Position numbers and translations under genes: made by a program. This document shows positions 1 to 11,699 of a stretch of 64,000 bases of DNA, piece by piece (the first letter of the stretch is position 1; every line of letters begins with the position of its first letter). Below the pieces are notes generated by a model that saw only the letters and a list, made by a program, of their open reading frames with translations, had not been told where the DNA came from and did not search any database. The stretch is from Stemphylium vesicarium (Eukaryota; Ascomycota; Dothideomycetes; Pleosporales; Pleosporaceae). The stretch lies in contig QXCR01000061.1 of NCBI GenBank assembly GCA_004380135.1, forward strand, positions 1 through 64,000. The letters are read 5' to 3'.

Positions 1-2051
1 CCCCCCCCCAGTAGTGTCGATGAAGGAGTTTCCACTGTGTCCTTCCCGATTTTCTTTATGGTAGACAACGTCACAGCCTCTTGCTCAAATCCATTTGGCG
101 TCCCGTTATAAATGATGCGAAAATGTTGATTCGCGACTGATGGTTACCAAGGTCGTGACAGAAGCAGCTTTGCACGTCTAGTCCATTGGATGGAGTGCGG
201 TGAAAAGATGATGCAAGTGAGCGATACGTCTTGTGACTCGAAAGCGACGTGAGCAAGACCGCATCGTGCCTGCTGGAGCTGTGCGTGGAGATAAAAGCGG
301 GGTTAAGGAGCCCGACGCCGACTTCCGCCACATCTGCACAGTCCCGCCCACCCCAATACTTACAACAACATTCGTCCTGAATCGCTCACTACATCGTCAT
401 CGCCATGAAAGCTACTATGGGGGTCTTGCCACCATTTTCTCACATCCCCACCCGCTGGTGACGCCTGGGCAAGCAGGCCGGGACAGGCCGAGTTCCCTCA
501 ACCCCTAATGCGTCAACAGATGATCACGCGTTCGTCTAGTGATGGCGTTCTCATCTCACGGCCTGAAGAGTTGATATGCTTCGCTTGCCAACTCGCTTGA
601 TCAGAAAAATCCAGTGGCCACCGGACCCAGCCACCGAATGCTGTACGACCGGAACTCATGACCCTTGACTTTGTATAGGTTCGCTGTTCACCCGAATTCC
701 GGCCGCATCTTACGTTATTGCCAATATTCTGCAATTGACCGGATTATGCAAGACATTCGGTGGCACTCACTGGAGCTGTTCAACTCCTAGCAATTACGCC
801 CCGTTCACAAGTCTAGGCTCGAGAGAGGCAGTCCGACTGTCAGCCCAAGCTTCCCTCGGTCAACATCTCCTCTGTCACCTCAAGTCAACACTATTCCATA
901 TCGAACCGTGGCAGCTTCCTTTCACGATTGCCAATATCTTGTTACATCCAGCAGATCCGTGTGACCGGACAGAATCGGCCGGTACTGAAGGCAAGGGATG
1001 CTGTTACCAAAGGGCCAGCTAGTTCCAGATGGACTCGACGGTATCTTACCGACGGTATCCACCCTTGAAAGCGACGTGGACTCTGAATATGGACGTTAAT
1101 ACAACAAGATCAACTCCTGTGACAATAAGCTCTGTCAACATCCTTGGGTTACGCTGAAAGGTGGGCGTGTGGAACGCTTGCTGCAATCCAATATTTGGTG
1201 CAAAGAGGCCTCCCTCAGGTCGTCAGTGCCCCAGCGGCAGGGGCTCATGGCTTATTCTCCTTCACCGGTAGCATGGTCTGGGGTCATGACCGTTGCTAAC
1301 GCGACCCCAAGTGTTTTTGAGGCTTAACATAAGGCTCAGACTGACTCTCGCGGAGGAAAGTTGTGTGAGCGCTATGTCTCCTACCTCAGAGTTCTTGTAC
1401 AACTCCATAACTCATCCGTTCTCGCCCGGGATTTCCAATCATACACGACAACCAATCGAGATGACAAGGATTTTGACATGCACGGGGAAGAGAAGACTAC
1501 CTTTTACAGGCGCAGCTACTTGGGTGCAAGTAAGCAACCCGGATTCCCAGCCCAACGGCGCGTGGCGTCTCGTCTCGTCTGGTTCGCTCCACAAGGCCTC
1601 GTTACTACTACCAGATAGCGTATGACAATGAAGTCGCGGCTCAATCAAAGGTGTAACCTCGTGTTTGTGCTAGCAAGACTAGTCTTCTTGGCCACCAGTG
1701 CAGCCCAAGTCCAGTCGTACAGACATGCCGATGTTTTACCATGGGGTCGTTTAGCCTTCTTTCACGGCGTATTGAGCGCACCAAGGCCACCACACCTTTG
1801 GCTCGGTGCCAATACTGAAGATAGATGTACGTCAGGCGGGCCCCGTTAACAAGGCCTGCAGCTGTGGGCAAACTTGGCTCGGGGAAGAGGCTGGTCCAGA
1901 CTGTCTCTGATCTCGATTTCACACACCTTCTCAATCCCGCCTCTTTTCTTCAGTGTATAAAGATGTTCTCTAACTCTTGTCTGTCTTTCATCGTAGCAAG
2001 AATCGCGCATGAGACCTCACGCAAACCCTGGACTGTCAAACTCAATGAGCT
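1..2051. other. Gene-free stretch upstream of the ferric reductase
   Basis: I see no convincing gene here. The open frames are short, overlap on both strands and lack recognisable domains or sensible splice sites. The last few hundred bases are probably the promoter and leader of the reductase that starts at 2052. A CT-rich stretch with a possible TATA-like element (GTATAAAG near 1953) precedes that start by about 100 bases. Confidence 0.4.
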
Positions 2052-3875
2052 ATGGCTGATATTCCACATCAACGGGCTGCGAACAGCAGCAACATCGAAG
2101 AATCGAGCGACTACGACCCTTTCAAGTATAGCCACGGTTTGGCCGGAATCAACCAGCCCTTGAATTACCTTTTTGTCAACATCCTGATCGCCACAGCATT
2201 GGTACCGATGACTCTCGCCCTATCCTTTCGCATATTCGTTTCTGTGAGAAACGGTAGACGTCGGCTCTCGGCTATAGCATCATGCAGGGGGCAAGACTTC
2301 TGGAAGAGTAATCGGCACTCGAATTGGGGATCATTCAAGCGGCACTTTCTATATGCGCCCGTCAAGTCAAGCAGCAGTATCGAAACTCTCGGAATCATGC
2401 CGTCGGTCTCCAGACCTTTACGCCCACAGTTGGCCGTGATTCTGATGTACTTCTTCAGCAACTTGGCATACTGTTTGGCGATCCCCAGGCAGCCCTGCGC
2501 CCAAATGGTTGCCGAATTCCGCGGTCGATCAGGAGCTTTGGCCGCCTTCAATCTGATCCTCACTGTGCTATTCGCGCTCCGAAACAACCCTCTGATACAG
2601 CTACTTCACGTCAGCTACGACACGTTCAATCTCTTTCACCGGTGGGCCGCGCGAATCGTCGTCCTAGAATCCACAGCCCATGTCTCGGCATTCCTGTATA
2701 ACACATATCAAGTGACGCACGAGGACAAGAGTGGTTGGCAGGCTGTCAGCTGGATTTTGGGTCAGTCGGTGTCTTTCCAGTGCGGTCTGACGAGCTTTGT
2801 GGCGTTTTTGCTGCTCATGCTTCACTCGATCGGCCCACTCCGACATTCCTTCTACGAGACATTCCTCACCCTGCATCGTATTGGTGTCACTATCGCAACA
2901 TCAGGCATCTACTTCCACTTAGCCAGACATGCCCTCCCACAGCTGCCTTGGATTTATCTCGTCATCCTTCTGTTGGCCTTGGAACCCGCAGCTCGCCTAT
3001 ACCGCATAGTGCGTCACAATCTCTCATTGAAGAAAAAAACGTGGTCTCACGTGAGACTGGAGGCTCTACCTGGCGAGGCGACTCGTGTCACTTTCTCCCT
3101 GCCGCACTCGTGGAACGCTAACCCCGGATCACACATCCAGATCTACCTGCCAAGGATTGCGCTACTGGGGTCACACCCGTTCTCTATTGCATGGTCCCAG
3201 TCTTTAGGCTACGCAAACAGCCTATCAGAGAAGCTACCTACCACTATCGACGACCTTGAGGCCGAACGCGGGCCTAGTACCGTAACGTGTATTGTTCGAT
3301 CACGCCAAGGAATGACGCGCTCTCTTCACCAACTGGCGTCAAAATCTGAGAATGCTCAGCTGCGTATATGGGGAGCGATAGAGGGACCGTACGGTGGTAA
3401 CCACTCCTTCGACTCGTATGGCACCGTCGTACTCTTCGCTGGTGGGGTAGGCATTACGCACCAATTATCCTTTGTACGACACTTGCTTGTTGCGCACAAC
3501 AAAAACACAGCTGCGACACAGAAGATCGTCCTCGTGTGGTGCATGGCCGACCTCGATGCGCTAGGGTGGGTGCAATCCTGGCTTGACGAGATCTCGCTGA
3601 TACGGGGCTTTGGTAAAGTGGTCCGGATTCACCTCTACGTCTCACGATTGACGTCACTTGAAGCGGGAATGGGTTCCTTACCCGTATACGCGGACGTGAA
3701 ATTGGGGCGGTGTCATGTGCAAAGTGTATTGGACGAAGAGGTGCTTGCACAGGTTGGTGCCATGGCGGTCTCAGTATGTGGCCCAAAAGGTCTCAGTGAC
3801 AGTGTTAGAGCAGCTGTCAGACGCAGGGTGGGCGTACGAAGCATTGACTTCTTTGAGGAGGCCTTCTCGTACTAA
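2052..3875 (+). CDS. Ferric reductase-like transmembrane oxidoreductase
   Basis: Intronless 607-residue protein of the ferric reductase (FRE)/NADPH oxidase superfamily, expected to pass electrons from NAD(P)H through FAD and two haems across a membrane to ferric iron or another acceptor. The N-terminal half has several hydrophobic helices. Likely haem ligands are the histidines of FHRW and TAHVS in one helix and LHRIG and YFHLARH in another. The C-terminal half shows the FAD-binding HPFSIAW motif (about residue 376), the glycine-rich nucleotide site FAGGVGITHQ (about 462) and a CGPKGL motif near the end. The ATG at 2052 leaves a short polar lumenal leader before the first helix. The substrate cannot be told from sequence. 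No iron-uptake partner (multicopper oxidase or permease) lies nearby, so a metalloreductase role is a family-based guess. Confidence 0.88.
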   Translation: MADIPHQRAANSSNIEESSDYDPFKYSHGLAGINQPLNYLFVNILIATALVPMTLALSFRIFVSVRNGRRRLSAIASCRGQDFWKSNRHSNWGSFKRHFLYAPVKSSSSIETLGIMPSVSRPLRPQLAVILMYFFSNLAYCLAIPRQPCAQMVAEFRGRSGALAAFNLILTVLFALRNNPLIQLLHVSYDTFNLFHRWAARIVVLESTAHVSAFLYNTYQVTHEDKSGWQAVSWILGQSVSFQCGLTSFVAFLLLMLHSIGPLRHSFYETFLTLHRIGVTIATSGIYFHLARHALPQLPWIYLVILLLALEPAARLYRIVRHNLSLKKKTWSHVRLEALPGEATRVTFSLPHSWNANPGSHIQIYLPRIALLGSHPFSIAWSQSLGYANSLSEKLPTTIDDLEAERGPSTVTCIVRSRQGMTRSLHQLASKSENAQLRIWGAIEGPYGGNHSFDSYGTVVLFAGGVGITHQLSFVRHLLVAHNKNTAATQKIVLVWCMADLDALGWVQSWLDEISLIRGFGKVVRIHLYVSRLTSLEAGMGSLPVYADVKLGRCHVQSVLDEEVLAQVGAMAVSVCGPKGLSDSVRAAVRRRVGVRSIDFFEEAFSY

Positions 3876-4755
3876 GCGTTTGGTGCTGGTAGTTTCCGCG
3901 GAGTGATCTTCCGCCCCTATGGTTTACTAGATCGCGTACCTAAAACTAATTTCTGGTCCACTGCCCCGGATCAACAAGTTCGCGGGACGAACTTTGTACG
4001 AGATGCACCTTTCGCTATCTGGCTGGAAACGAGTCCGAAGTGGTACCAGGGCGGGCTATGACCCATGTCAACACGTACCATCGCACTGCTAGGCCGGGCA
4101 AGGAGTCGAAGTACAAGGCATCGTCGCGCCTTGCAAAATCCAACCGAAAATTGTTCCATGCCTGAGACATTTCAACGTTTCCATGGTCATGCTTTCGGGG
4201 TGGCAATCCTGACAGCTTAGGCTGGCATGATCAATGCATTAGCCGCGGGTTGTCTGCGTGGGCTCCAAGTACATTTCTACTATCCGACTGGCCGCTGCCT
4301 AAAAACATGCGTTCTGCTCGGGCAATTATCACAATTTCTTTGGTAATGCGTACTTCCTTGTATTGGACTTGCTTTGCGTCGCTTCAGACGGTCGCTTTTA
4401 GGACCTTACTTCAGTCCTGCTGTTCTCTCGACTCTGCCCACGCAGAAACTTTTATCAGTCACGTTGTCGTCTTTTCATCCTACATAATTGGTACAAACCG
4501 GAACAAGCCTATATTTACAGCTCTGGTTGAAAGCGATACGCAATAAATTCTTATGCGAGAACTATGACGCCCAAAGCGTGGAAATTGAACACCGTTGTTG
4601 ACTTTTGGTTCCAATCTGGCCATCATTAAGTCATGACTAGCGATGTACATGTAACAGCTCTACCATAAGTGAGGTCTCTATTACATCCATTAGCCACCTG
4701 ACTGGTGCCCACACGAACCCTTCCTCCTAAAGACCCCACAACCAAGGTATTTAGG
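3876..4755. other. Intergenic stretch
   Basis: About 0.9 kb between two forward genes. It should hold the reductase 3' end and the promoter of the next gene. No domain-bearing frame, repeat or RNA gene was seen. Confidence 0.35.
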
Positions 4756-4963
4756 ATGAGTACCCAAACATGGCGAACGCACGTCAAATTCAAGCATTTG
4801 CAACTTTTCGCGCTTCTCGTAACGCCGCTTTCCAACTTGTCTTGATTCAGTACCGCATCGCACTGTGCCGCTAAGCTTCGCGACCAGAAATATGTCAATG
4901 TGCGTCACCCCAAAACGACATGCGAGAAAGAAGTAAGCAGACAGGCTGACCGGCCCGAACAGA

Positions 4964-7036
4964 ACATTGGATACCCCTCTGGAATACCCCGCCGCTCTTC
5001 TCAAACGCCGCGTCCAACGCCCAAGATATCTCTATGCCGTGGTTGACAAAGCACATATCGCGAGCGACCCCGGGAAAGCGCTTATAGGTAGTCTCGATGC
5101 GTTTACAAAGTCAAATATCGAGGCGCATTTAGCGCAGAAGAGTGATAGCGCCGTGGTGAAAGGACTCATCACTGCGTACGAAGACGAAGAGACAGCTTTA
5201 CATCATGCGAAAAGAGGGAAAGTAGCAAAACTGACGCTGAGTACGGATGGCTTGGTCGCAGGGTGGCAGATCACCAACAAAGGTACCAAAGTCCCTATTT
5301 GGTTTGTGAGTGAAGAATCTAAGAATGCCGGGACGAGGGAGCAGCGCAACCTGTGGATCTGTCTTGAAGAAGCAAGAGTGGTGTTGGATATAAATGAGAG
5401 GCTTGGAGAGAAGGGGACATGGCTTGCTTGCGGACCTGGCCTCAAGCAGGTCGTCACCGGAAGCCTCAGACCACAAGAAGGACGAAAAACAAGGGAGGAA
5501 CAGGCGGAACCAGTACATAGAGTATTTGATGATGAAGAGAAGGAAGAGGCTGATAGACAAGCTCGGCAGGAACCAAGACGGCTGGCAAGAGATACCGAGC
5601 ACATAAAGAATACGGAGAAGCTGGGGAGAAAAGACTCGTCGCGTCCTTTACAACCACCAAAGATCCCCACACGCAAGTCGTCACTGAAAAGCCTCCTCTT
5701 GAAAGCCAAAACTCCATCAAGCGACGCTCAAGCCCCGAAGCTACGTGTAACAACGCGCGATGCGACCATCTCGCTCACAAATGCAGATCAGCATCGGGCT
5801 GCGTCGCTGATGAAATATGCGTTGTTGATGGCACATGGGAAGAGAATTGAGGCAGAGGAAACGTGGCTGCTCGAGACGACGCCATCAGGAAGGAGCAAAA
5901 GCCGGAGAGAAAGCATACGAACAATCGGGGATGGAAATAAAACAGAAGACGACACCGAGTCACGGCGCGATCAAGGCTCAGAAGGTGCGAAGAATCTTTT
6001 GACACCGCAAGACACATCGCGGGCCTCGTCTAGGCAATCATCTGTTCATGCTTACGATGTGCCCTCCGATAACGATAGCTACTCAAGTCAAGACCGGCAC
6101 GTACGAAGCCGACGCTCAGCAGCTCCTTCCCCGTCACAATCACTCCTCGGCTGTCGGCGCCAGGAAGCCGACCTCGAGACAGAACCTGAGCCTGTTCTCC
6201 CCGTCCGCCGCTCTCGCCGCGACCTACTCATAGAACTCCAATCCGACGAGGACGCCCTACTCCGAGAGTACGCGCGAGTCAGCCTGTTGGACAGTGCAGC
6301 GTTCAAAGACCAGCGCGACAACAGACGTGAGGTCTCTCATGAAATAGATCATGAAGCATATAATCGGGACGTAGATCAGGCCGACAGCCCATTCAATCCG
6401 CCTCACGCCATAGACCTCGGATACCAGAGCACCCGCTCAGCATCTGGGACCCCTACACCATCGTTCCGCCCACCACCCAGCACAGAAGCCGAACACAGAA
6501 CAGAGGAAGATTCTAAGTCACCAGTGCCAAGTTCGCTGTACTCTTCCCTCTCCCTCTCCTCGCTTTCTACTCTCGCTTCGCATACTCCCGTAGAGAACAT
6601 CGCTCATACCACACCCTCCTTTGTCGGACAACAGCATGCTGTCCATACTCCAGAGTACCGGTCTCTAAAACCCACTCCTACTACCCCCTACGATGAAGAA
6701 GAAAATGCGCAGTCAGATTCCGAGCCGTCGATACTGCGCAGCAAGATTGCAGAGCGCGAACAGTATAGGGCGGCGATTTCGAAGTCGTATGTAGGACAGG
6801 ACCTGCAACAACAACAACAACAACAACCGCAGCAGCAGCAGCACTCCAAAGATAATGTTTCACGCAGCGAGTTGTTATTCGCCAAAAGCAAGGGGTTAAG
6901 AGAAAAGGGAAAAGAGATTTCTGGTCGTCTGGCTGAGTTGCGGGAGAGGCAGAAGCCAGCTGGGGTGAAGAAGAGGGATAGCAAGTGGGATGTAGGCGAT
7001 ATCTGGGGCCACTTGGGATCGAATAGCGAGCGATAG
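4964..7036 (+). CDS. Large hypothetical protein with polyglutamine tract (5' end unresolved)
   Basis: Long open exon of about 690 codons whose frame lacks an ATG near its beginning: the first conserved-looking residues follow an AACAG acceptor at 4963 with a GCTGAC branch-like site 14 bases before it. An upstream first exon is therefore needed. One candidate is ATG 4756 to 4818 (21 codons, phase 0) with donor GTAACG and a 145-base intron, but the donor is weak. The N-terminal 150 residues look globular (many aliphatic and aromatic residues, WQITNKGTKVPIWFV), resembling the N-terminal domain of some fungal proteins of unknown function. The rest is charged and disordered, with Ser/Pro-rich stretches and a Gln run encoded by CAA/CAG around 6807-6842. 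The C-terminus is basic and helical. No function recognised. Confidence 0.65.
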   Translation, partial: TLDTPLEYPAALLKRRVQRPRYLYAVVDKAHIASDPGKALIGSLDAFTKSNIEAHLAQKSDSAVVKGLITAYEDEETALHHAKRGKVAKLTLSTDGLVAGWQITNKGTKVPIWFVSEESKNAGTREQRNLWICLEEARVVLDINERLGEKGTWLACGPGLKQVVTGSLRPQEGRKTREEQAEPVHRVFDDEEKEEADRQARQEPRRLARDTEHIKNTEKLGRKDSSRPLQPPKIPTRKSSLKSLLLKAKTPSSDAQAPKLRVTTRDATISLTNADQHRAASLMKYALLMAHGKRIEAEETWLLETTPSGRSKSRRESIRTIGDGNKTEDDTESRRDQGSEGAKNLLTPQDTSRASSRQSSVHAYDVPSDNDSYSSQDRHVRSRRSAAPSPSQSLLGCRRQEADLETEPEPVLPVRRSRRDLLIELQSDEDALLREYARVSLLDSAAFKDQRDNRREVSHEIDHEAYNRDVDQADSPFNPPHAIDLGYQSTRSASGTPTPSFRPPPSTEAEHRTEEDSKSPVPSSLYSSLSLSSLSTLASHTPVENIAHTTPSFVGQQHAVHTPEYRSLKPTPTTPYDEEENAQSDSEPSILRSKIAEREQYRAAISKSYVGQDLQQQQQQQPQQQQHSKDNVSRSELLFAKSKGLREKGKEISGRLAELRERQKPAGVKKRDSKWDVGDIWGHLGSNSER

Positions 7037-7901
7037 GGCAAGCAAGGGATGCGTGTGTTTCGTCGTATATCTAGTCACGTATTACATGCGGGGGAGGGGG
7101 GAGGGGGGAGTCTGAAATCAAACAAGATCAGAGAAAGAAGAAGCGTTGACGGCAATAATGCAATGTGTAAAAGAGGTGAGGCTCTCTTACCCATTTCCCC
7201 GCATTACACTGCCACTGCCACCATCACCAGCGCCACACTCCTCCTGCACCATCCATCACCGTCCATCACCAGCGCCACAATCCCGCCTTCCCAAGCCCAT
7301 CTAGCCTAATCGCCCTCGATCCATCTCTCAACCCACCCCAATCCATCCCTGATCCATCCGTCGCACCCGAATCCGTCCCCCGCACGGTCCCCCCTCACTA
7401 CCAAAACCGGTAATGACGCACCTTTCCCTCTAAAAAAAGTTGGCAAGCGCACAGAACCCCACGGCTCTAGATGCCAGCCTAAGCAACGCCGCGAGTAAAA
7501 GCAAAAAAAAAGTTGGCACCGCGTTCGATGGGTAGACTGTCAAGTTGCCTTTTCTGGAGCTGAGGGGGTCTGAGTGTTGACGGGGGTTGCAATGGTTGTT
7601 GTGGATGTAGAGCGGGTTAGGGTAGGTTGTTGTGGGACGCAGAGGGTGGGTGATGGGGAAGGAGAGGGGACCGTGGGGTTGTGATTGGCTGGGGGTGCGA
7701 GGTTCGATCGCGAGGAGGGTTGGAGTCGGTGCGAATGCGAAGTTGGAAGTTGGAAGGGGTGTTTGAATCGGGCGCGGGGAGAGAGATTGTTATTGAGAGT
7801 GTTGGTTCTGAGTTTTGGGTTTGAGGGAGTTGGTTGAATGAGTGGAGGACTGAAGTAGCTGGGAATTGTCATGGATGGAACTGAAGCTATGTTCAGGTAA
7901 G

Positions 7902-7963
<62 letters not shown>

Positions 7964-8399
7964 CACCACGATATTACATTTGGATTACAATTCGGAATGC
8001 GTGCAAATGGTTCATTTCGAAGCATGTATAGTGGCCAAGTGAATAGTTCAATTTCTGTATACCTGCAATCTGGACGGGCCGACAGGCGTTATATACAAGA
8101 AGCCAACGTCGACCAACCCCAAAATCCCCCAAACCGCCTTTGCTTTGTCGTGACAATATGGCCCTTCACTCATATCAAGAAGTTGGTGGTGCTGGGTGTG
8201 CAAGACAACTTGGATGCCTTGCCGGGCTATGCCATAAGCCCTAGCGTAGCGTATTGTCTCGACCTTACAAGGCGCTTCCTATAATCCGTAGTCCGGATGC
8301 CGGCTCTTTGAAAGTGGATTTGCGTCGGGTGTTCGGCACACGTCTTGCGTATGAATGGTGGTAGATGTATAGTTCGTAAATCGATATTGCACGCAGTGT
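7037..8399. other. Intergenic stretch between convergent genes
   Basis: Low-complexity DNA: GGGGAGGGGGGA runs near 7090, repeated CCATCACC/CCAGCGCCAC phrases at 7210-7275, and a long TTA microsatellite. A proline/serine/threonine-rich reverse frame at 7540-7872 has no domain and follows the local base skew, so I did not call it as a gene. Confidence 0.4.
7902..7963. repeat. (TTA)n microsatellite
   Basis: About twenty near-perfect TTA units in a row, ending at TTATCACCACG. It lies in the intergenic space between the hypothetical gene ending at 7036 and PEP7. Likely polymorphic in length between strains. Confidence 0.95.
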
Positions 8400-10481
8400 T
8401 CATCCAGGTTGTGGACTAGCCATGCCTGCTTGGTACGCGCCAGCGAAGTCAAGCTGTCCCAACTGCCCATTTATCTGGTCAATCTCCTTGTTCAAGTCTT
8501 CCAGGTTTTGCGCCAAGCTCGAAACTTCGTCGAATCTGCGGTGTTTGGTTGCATCGGCGACCATCTCTGATACCATGAACTTTTGTTCTTCGAGCACAAT
8601 CAGTCGCTCCCTGAGCTCCTTTTCTTCTGATTCCATTGCTGAAACTTCGCTGCTGCTCACAACACTACCGGTGGAGTGGTTGTTGTACTTGATCGAGGCT
8701 AACGCGCTGCCTCCATTTGAACGTCCCTGTGGTGCGGCGTGCTTCAAGATCTTCGGCAGCGACCTCAATGGGAGCATGTGTAAGCTCAGAAAGCTATACG
8801 CTTGTTGATACACAGCCTTTTGTAGTTTCTTCTGCGTTGGCGAGTCGGTAGGCAGGTCGCGGATACGCTTCGCTGCGACATCGAACTGGGCGAACCCGTC
8901 CATCAACCTCTTCCGCACCTTGGTCGCATCAGTCAACTGCTGAGGGGTAGGCGACTTGTCTGGATCTTGCAATGCTTGGAGAAGCTTGTGGAATCGAGGA
9001 AGGAGCAAGCGTATGCCTCGTTCGAATTGGGCAAGGTTCTCGTATGCGCGTTGGTCTTTCGGCTTGTCGGCAAGCTCGCGTTCGAAGTCGCCTCTAGCGA
9101 ACAATGTGTGCTGGCAGTCCTTGCACATGCGCACGTCTATGCTGACTTGTTCCGCATCCTTTTCTGTCTTTTGAGCATCAGCAGCGACGTTGAGCCCAAT
9201 CTCCGTCGAACACTCGGTCTTGGGGTCGCTGCAGACGACCCGGCCGCACATGCGACAGTGTGATCTTCTAAACGTGTAGGTCGAGAACTCTTGCTGGCAA
9301 AAGGGACAATTGGAGACCTTTGCGTCCTCCTCCCATGTGATTATGGACTGCTCCAGGGCTTTACGCTGGTTCTTGGCCCCAGTCAGTGAGAACCAGCTGC
9401 CTGCAGTCGGAGTCTCTTCTATCGGCGGAGGATTTGCGAGGAGTTGTGTCAGCTTTGTGAGCCGCTTCTCCAGCCTGCTGACCTCCATGCGCTCCCTGTC
9501 GACTCGTCTCCGTCTAATTTTGGCAAACTCGTCAAAGTGGTCGCGCTCGAATCCATGGTGATCGTTGTAGCCGTCTCTCGATTTGTAGCACGTCTCGCAC
9601 ACGCGACACCAGATGCCTCTCACAGGGTCGTGTTTAGCCTGGCGCGAGAGCTTCATCTGGTACATGGTATGCTCTTCGCAGAACAGTCTTCCGCACTGCC
9701 TGCAGTTCACGGCTGGCTGGCTCCCACCCAAGGCCATTTGCGAGCCTGTAATAGGTCGCGCACAGATGGGGTCCGAGCATACATCGCGGTATCCGAGTCG
9801 CTGCCAGTGTGCTCGTGTGACTTCCTCCTCGGGGTCTCTTCGGACGGGCGCAGGCTCATGGGCGACGTGGGCAGTAGAACTGCTGGCGGAATGGGAGATT
9901 TGCGGCGGCGTAGGGGCATCGTTGCTTTCGAATACGTCGAGACCTTTGAGCTTCTGGTTCAGGACTGCAAGCGGCTGGAACTTCTTCGCCTTGTGCATCT
10001 GCGCCTCGAACCAGTTCTTGACCTCATCCTGTTCCTCCACGACCAGATTCTGGTGGTTGTCGTCGAGATGTCTAAGACTAGTCAGGGCTAACATGGTGAA
10101 TGGGCGTGGCAAGCAGTGTGTACCTGTTCAGTTGCAGTAATGTGACCTGGGTCATCAGTTCACGGTACGGAGTCCAGGAAGGTGCTATGAACCCACCATT
10201 TCCTCATTGCATATGGGACACACGAGTTTGCTCGAGGCGCTTGCCGCCGCATTCTCGCTAGGACCAGCCAACACCCGACTACTGATGTCCTCGCGTGTCT
10301 CGGCGGTGCTGGCGGGACTGTTGGACGTCTGCGAGCTCAGCGACACGGAGCTCTCAGAGGGCGATAGCAGGCTCGCATTGCGGCGGTGGACGGCTGATGG
10401 CTGCGGGGACGCAGCAGCGGGCGACAAGTTCCTCCCGCTCCCCAGCACGCGACCGCCGCCCAGGGACCTGCGCGAGGCCAT
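8400..10481 (-). CDS. PEP7: Vacuolar segregation protein Pep7/Vac1, FYVE-domain Rab effector
   Basis: Three exons: 10481-10197, 10146-10124 and 10071-8400, giving 659 residues. The introns are 50 and 52 bases (GTGGGT..CAG and GTACAC..TAG). Splicing completes an N-terminal C2H2 zinc finger (Cys88, Cys91, His104, His109) that is cut by both introns, strong support for this model. Then come two zinc-binding FYVE-like regions: the first with CRQCGRLFC and CRVCETC, the second with CPFCQQEF, RRSHCRMCGRVVC and CKDC. The C-terminal part is helical and ends in a coiled coil like the Rab-binding region of Vac1/Rabenosyn. The family binds PI3P and Rab5/Vps21 on early endosomes and drives Golgi-to-vacuole vesicle fusion with Vps45 and Pep12. 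It is transcribed divergently from MET8. Domain order and length fit Vac1 well. Confidence 0.92.
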
Positions 10482-10850
10482 ATTCGGGAGTGTCGAGAAG
10501 AGTAGTGATTGTACATGGGCCGGGATGCGTAGCCTGGGGCGTGGGTCTTCCAGCGGGCGCCGCTGCGAGAGGCGCTAGGGAATCCACCGCAGCGCCGCAT
10601 GCCACGAGCCTACAAACGCGACCCATAACTGCCCTGGGATGGGCGGTGGGTTTGATCATATTTTTAGTCGCCGCGATTGCACCATCGCACATGATGCACC
10701 AGCGACTCTGGTTTTTGCATACCACGATAAACCTCGGTTGACGTTGCGCTGGTCTTATTTCTCTTGTAATGCCGCCTTGGCAATGACGCCGAAGGTTTGA
10801 TCTCACTATCTCCGCTCCAGCGCCTTCTTCTCCGCAACACTCTGCGCACC
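10482..10850. promoter_or_regulatory. Shared divergent promoter region PEP7/MET8
   Basis: A 369-base gap separates the two divergent start codons, so both promoters must lie here. No TATA box was evident on either strand at the expected distance. CT-rich sequence (CTATCTCCGCTCCAGCGCC) directly precedes the MET8 start, as is common for fungal transcription start regions. Confidence 0.5.
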
Positions 10851-11699
10851 ATGAAGGGACCCTATCCAGAGATTCAAGGCGGCGGCTCTTTGATTTTGGC
10901 ATGGCAAATCCGCAATAAACGCGTCTTGGTCGTCGGCGGCGGCGAGGTAGGTCACAGCATTCACGACTCCCTACAGGGTATTGACCATTGACAAAAGTCT
11001 AGGTCGCTGCCGGTCGCATCGTGAACGTGCTCAATGCCGACGCCAAAATCACCCTCGTGTCGCCGCGCGAGGGCCTCAACGAAGAGGTCGCATACCGAAT
11101 AGAACAAGGCCAGGTCGACTACATCGACCGTAAATTCGAGCCGTCCGACCTCGATGGCGTCGACATGGTCCTAACCGCCGTCGACGACCCGGAAGCTTCC
11201 TCGCAGATATACAAGCTATGCAAAGAGAGGCGGATAGCCGCAAACATTGCCGACGTGCCTCCCGAGTGCGACTTTTACTTTGGCAGCGTGCATCGCGACG
11301 GGCCATTGCAGATCATGGTCAGCACCAACGGCAATGGGCCCAAGCTGGCCAATATTGTGAGGAGGCAGATAGCCGCCGGGCTGCCATACAACATCGGCAA
11401 TGCTGTGCAAAGAGTAGGCATGCTGCGCAAGAAGCTGAGGAAAGTCGCCCCGAACATTGAAGAAGGCCCAAAGCGGATGCAGTGGTACGTGACTCATGAT
11501 ACCCCCTTCCACGCTTCCGCTGACCCAACGTAGGATGTCCAAGGTCTGCGAACAGTACTCTTTGGATGACCTCTGCGCCATGACTGAAGAAGACATGGAG
11601 ATGCTCCTGGGCTTCTACAAGCCAGGCACTGTGCCCTCGCTTGAAGCAGTCCGCCTGCAGGAAGAAGACGGAGCTTATGATGGACCCTTTTTGATATAA
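10851..11699 (+). CDS. MET8: Siroheme synthase Met8 (precorrin-2 dehydrogenase/sirohydrochlorin ferrochelatase)
   Basis: Three exons: 10851-10946, 11003-11484 and 11534-11699, 247 residues. The introns are 56 bases (GTAGGT..TAG, TTGACA branch) and 49 bases (GTACGT..TAG). The N-terminal Rossmann fold carries the dinucleotide loop VVGGGEVAAGR (split by intron 1) and VDDPEAS. The central IADVPPECDFYFGS segment probably carries the catalytic Asp known from yeast Met8, followed by the conserved STNGNGPKLANIVRR motif. The family makes siroheme for sulfite and nitrite reductases by NAD-dependent oxidation and iron insertion into the precorrin ring. Length is near that of yeast Met8 (274). The ATG at 10851 is the only in-frame ATG before the nucleotide-binding loop. 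Confidence 0.94.

Noticed and set aside
7540..7872. Reverse-strand Pro/Ser/Thr-rich frame of 110 codons
   Set aside because: Its composition follows the local G/T-rich strand bias, it has no domain, and it sits next to a microsatellite.
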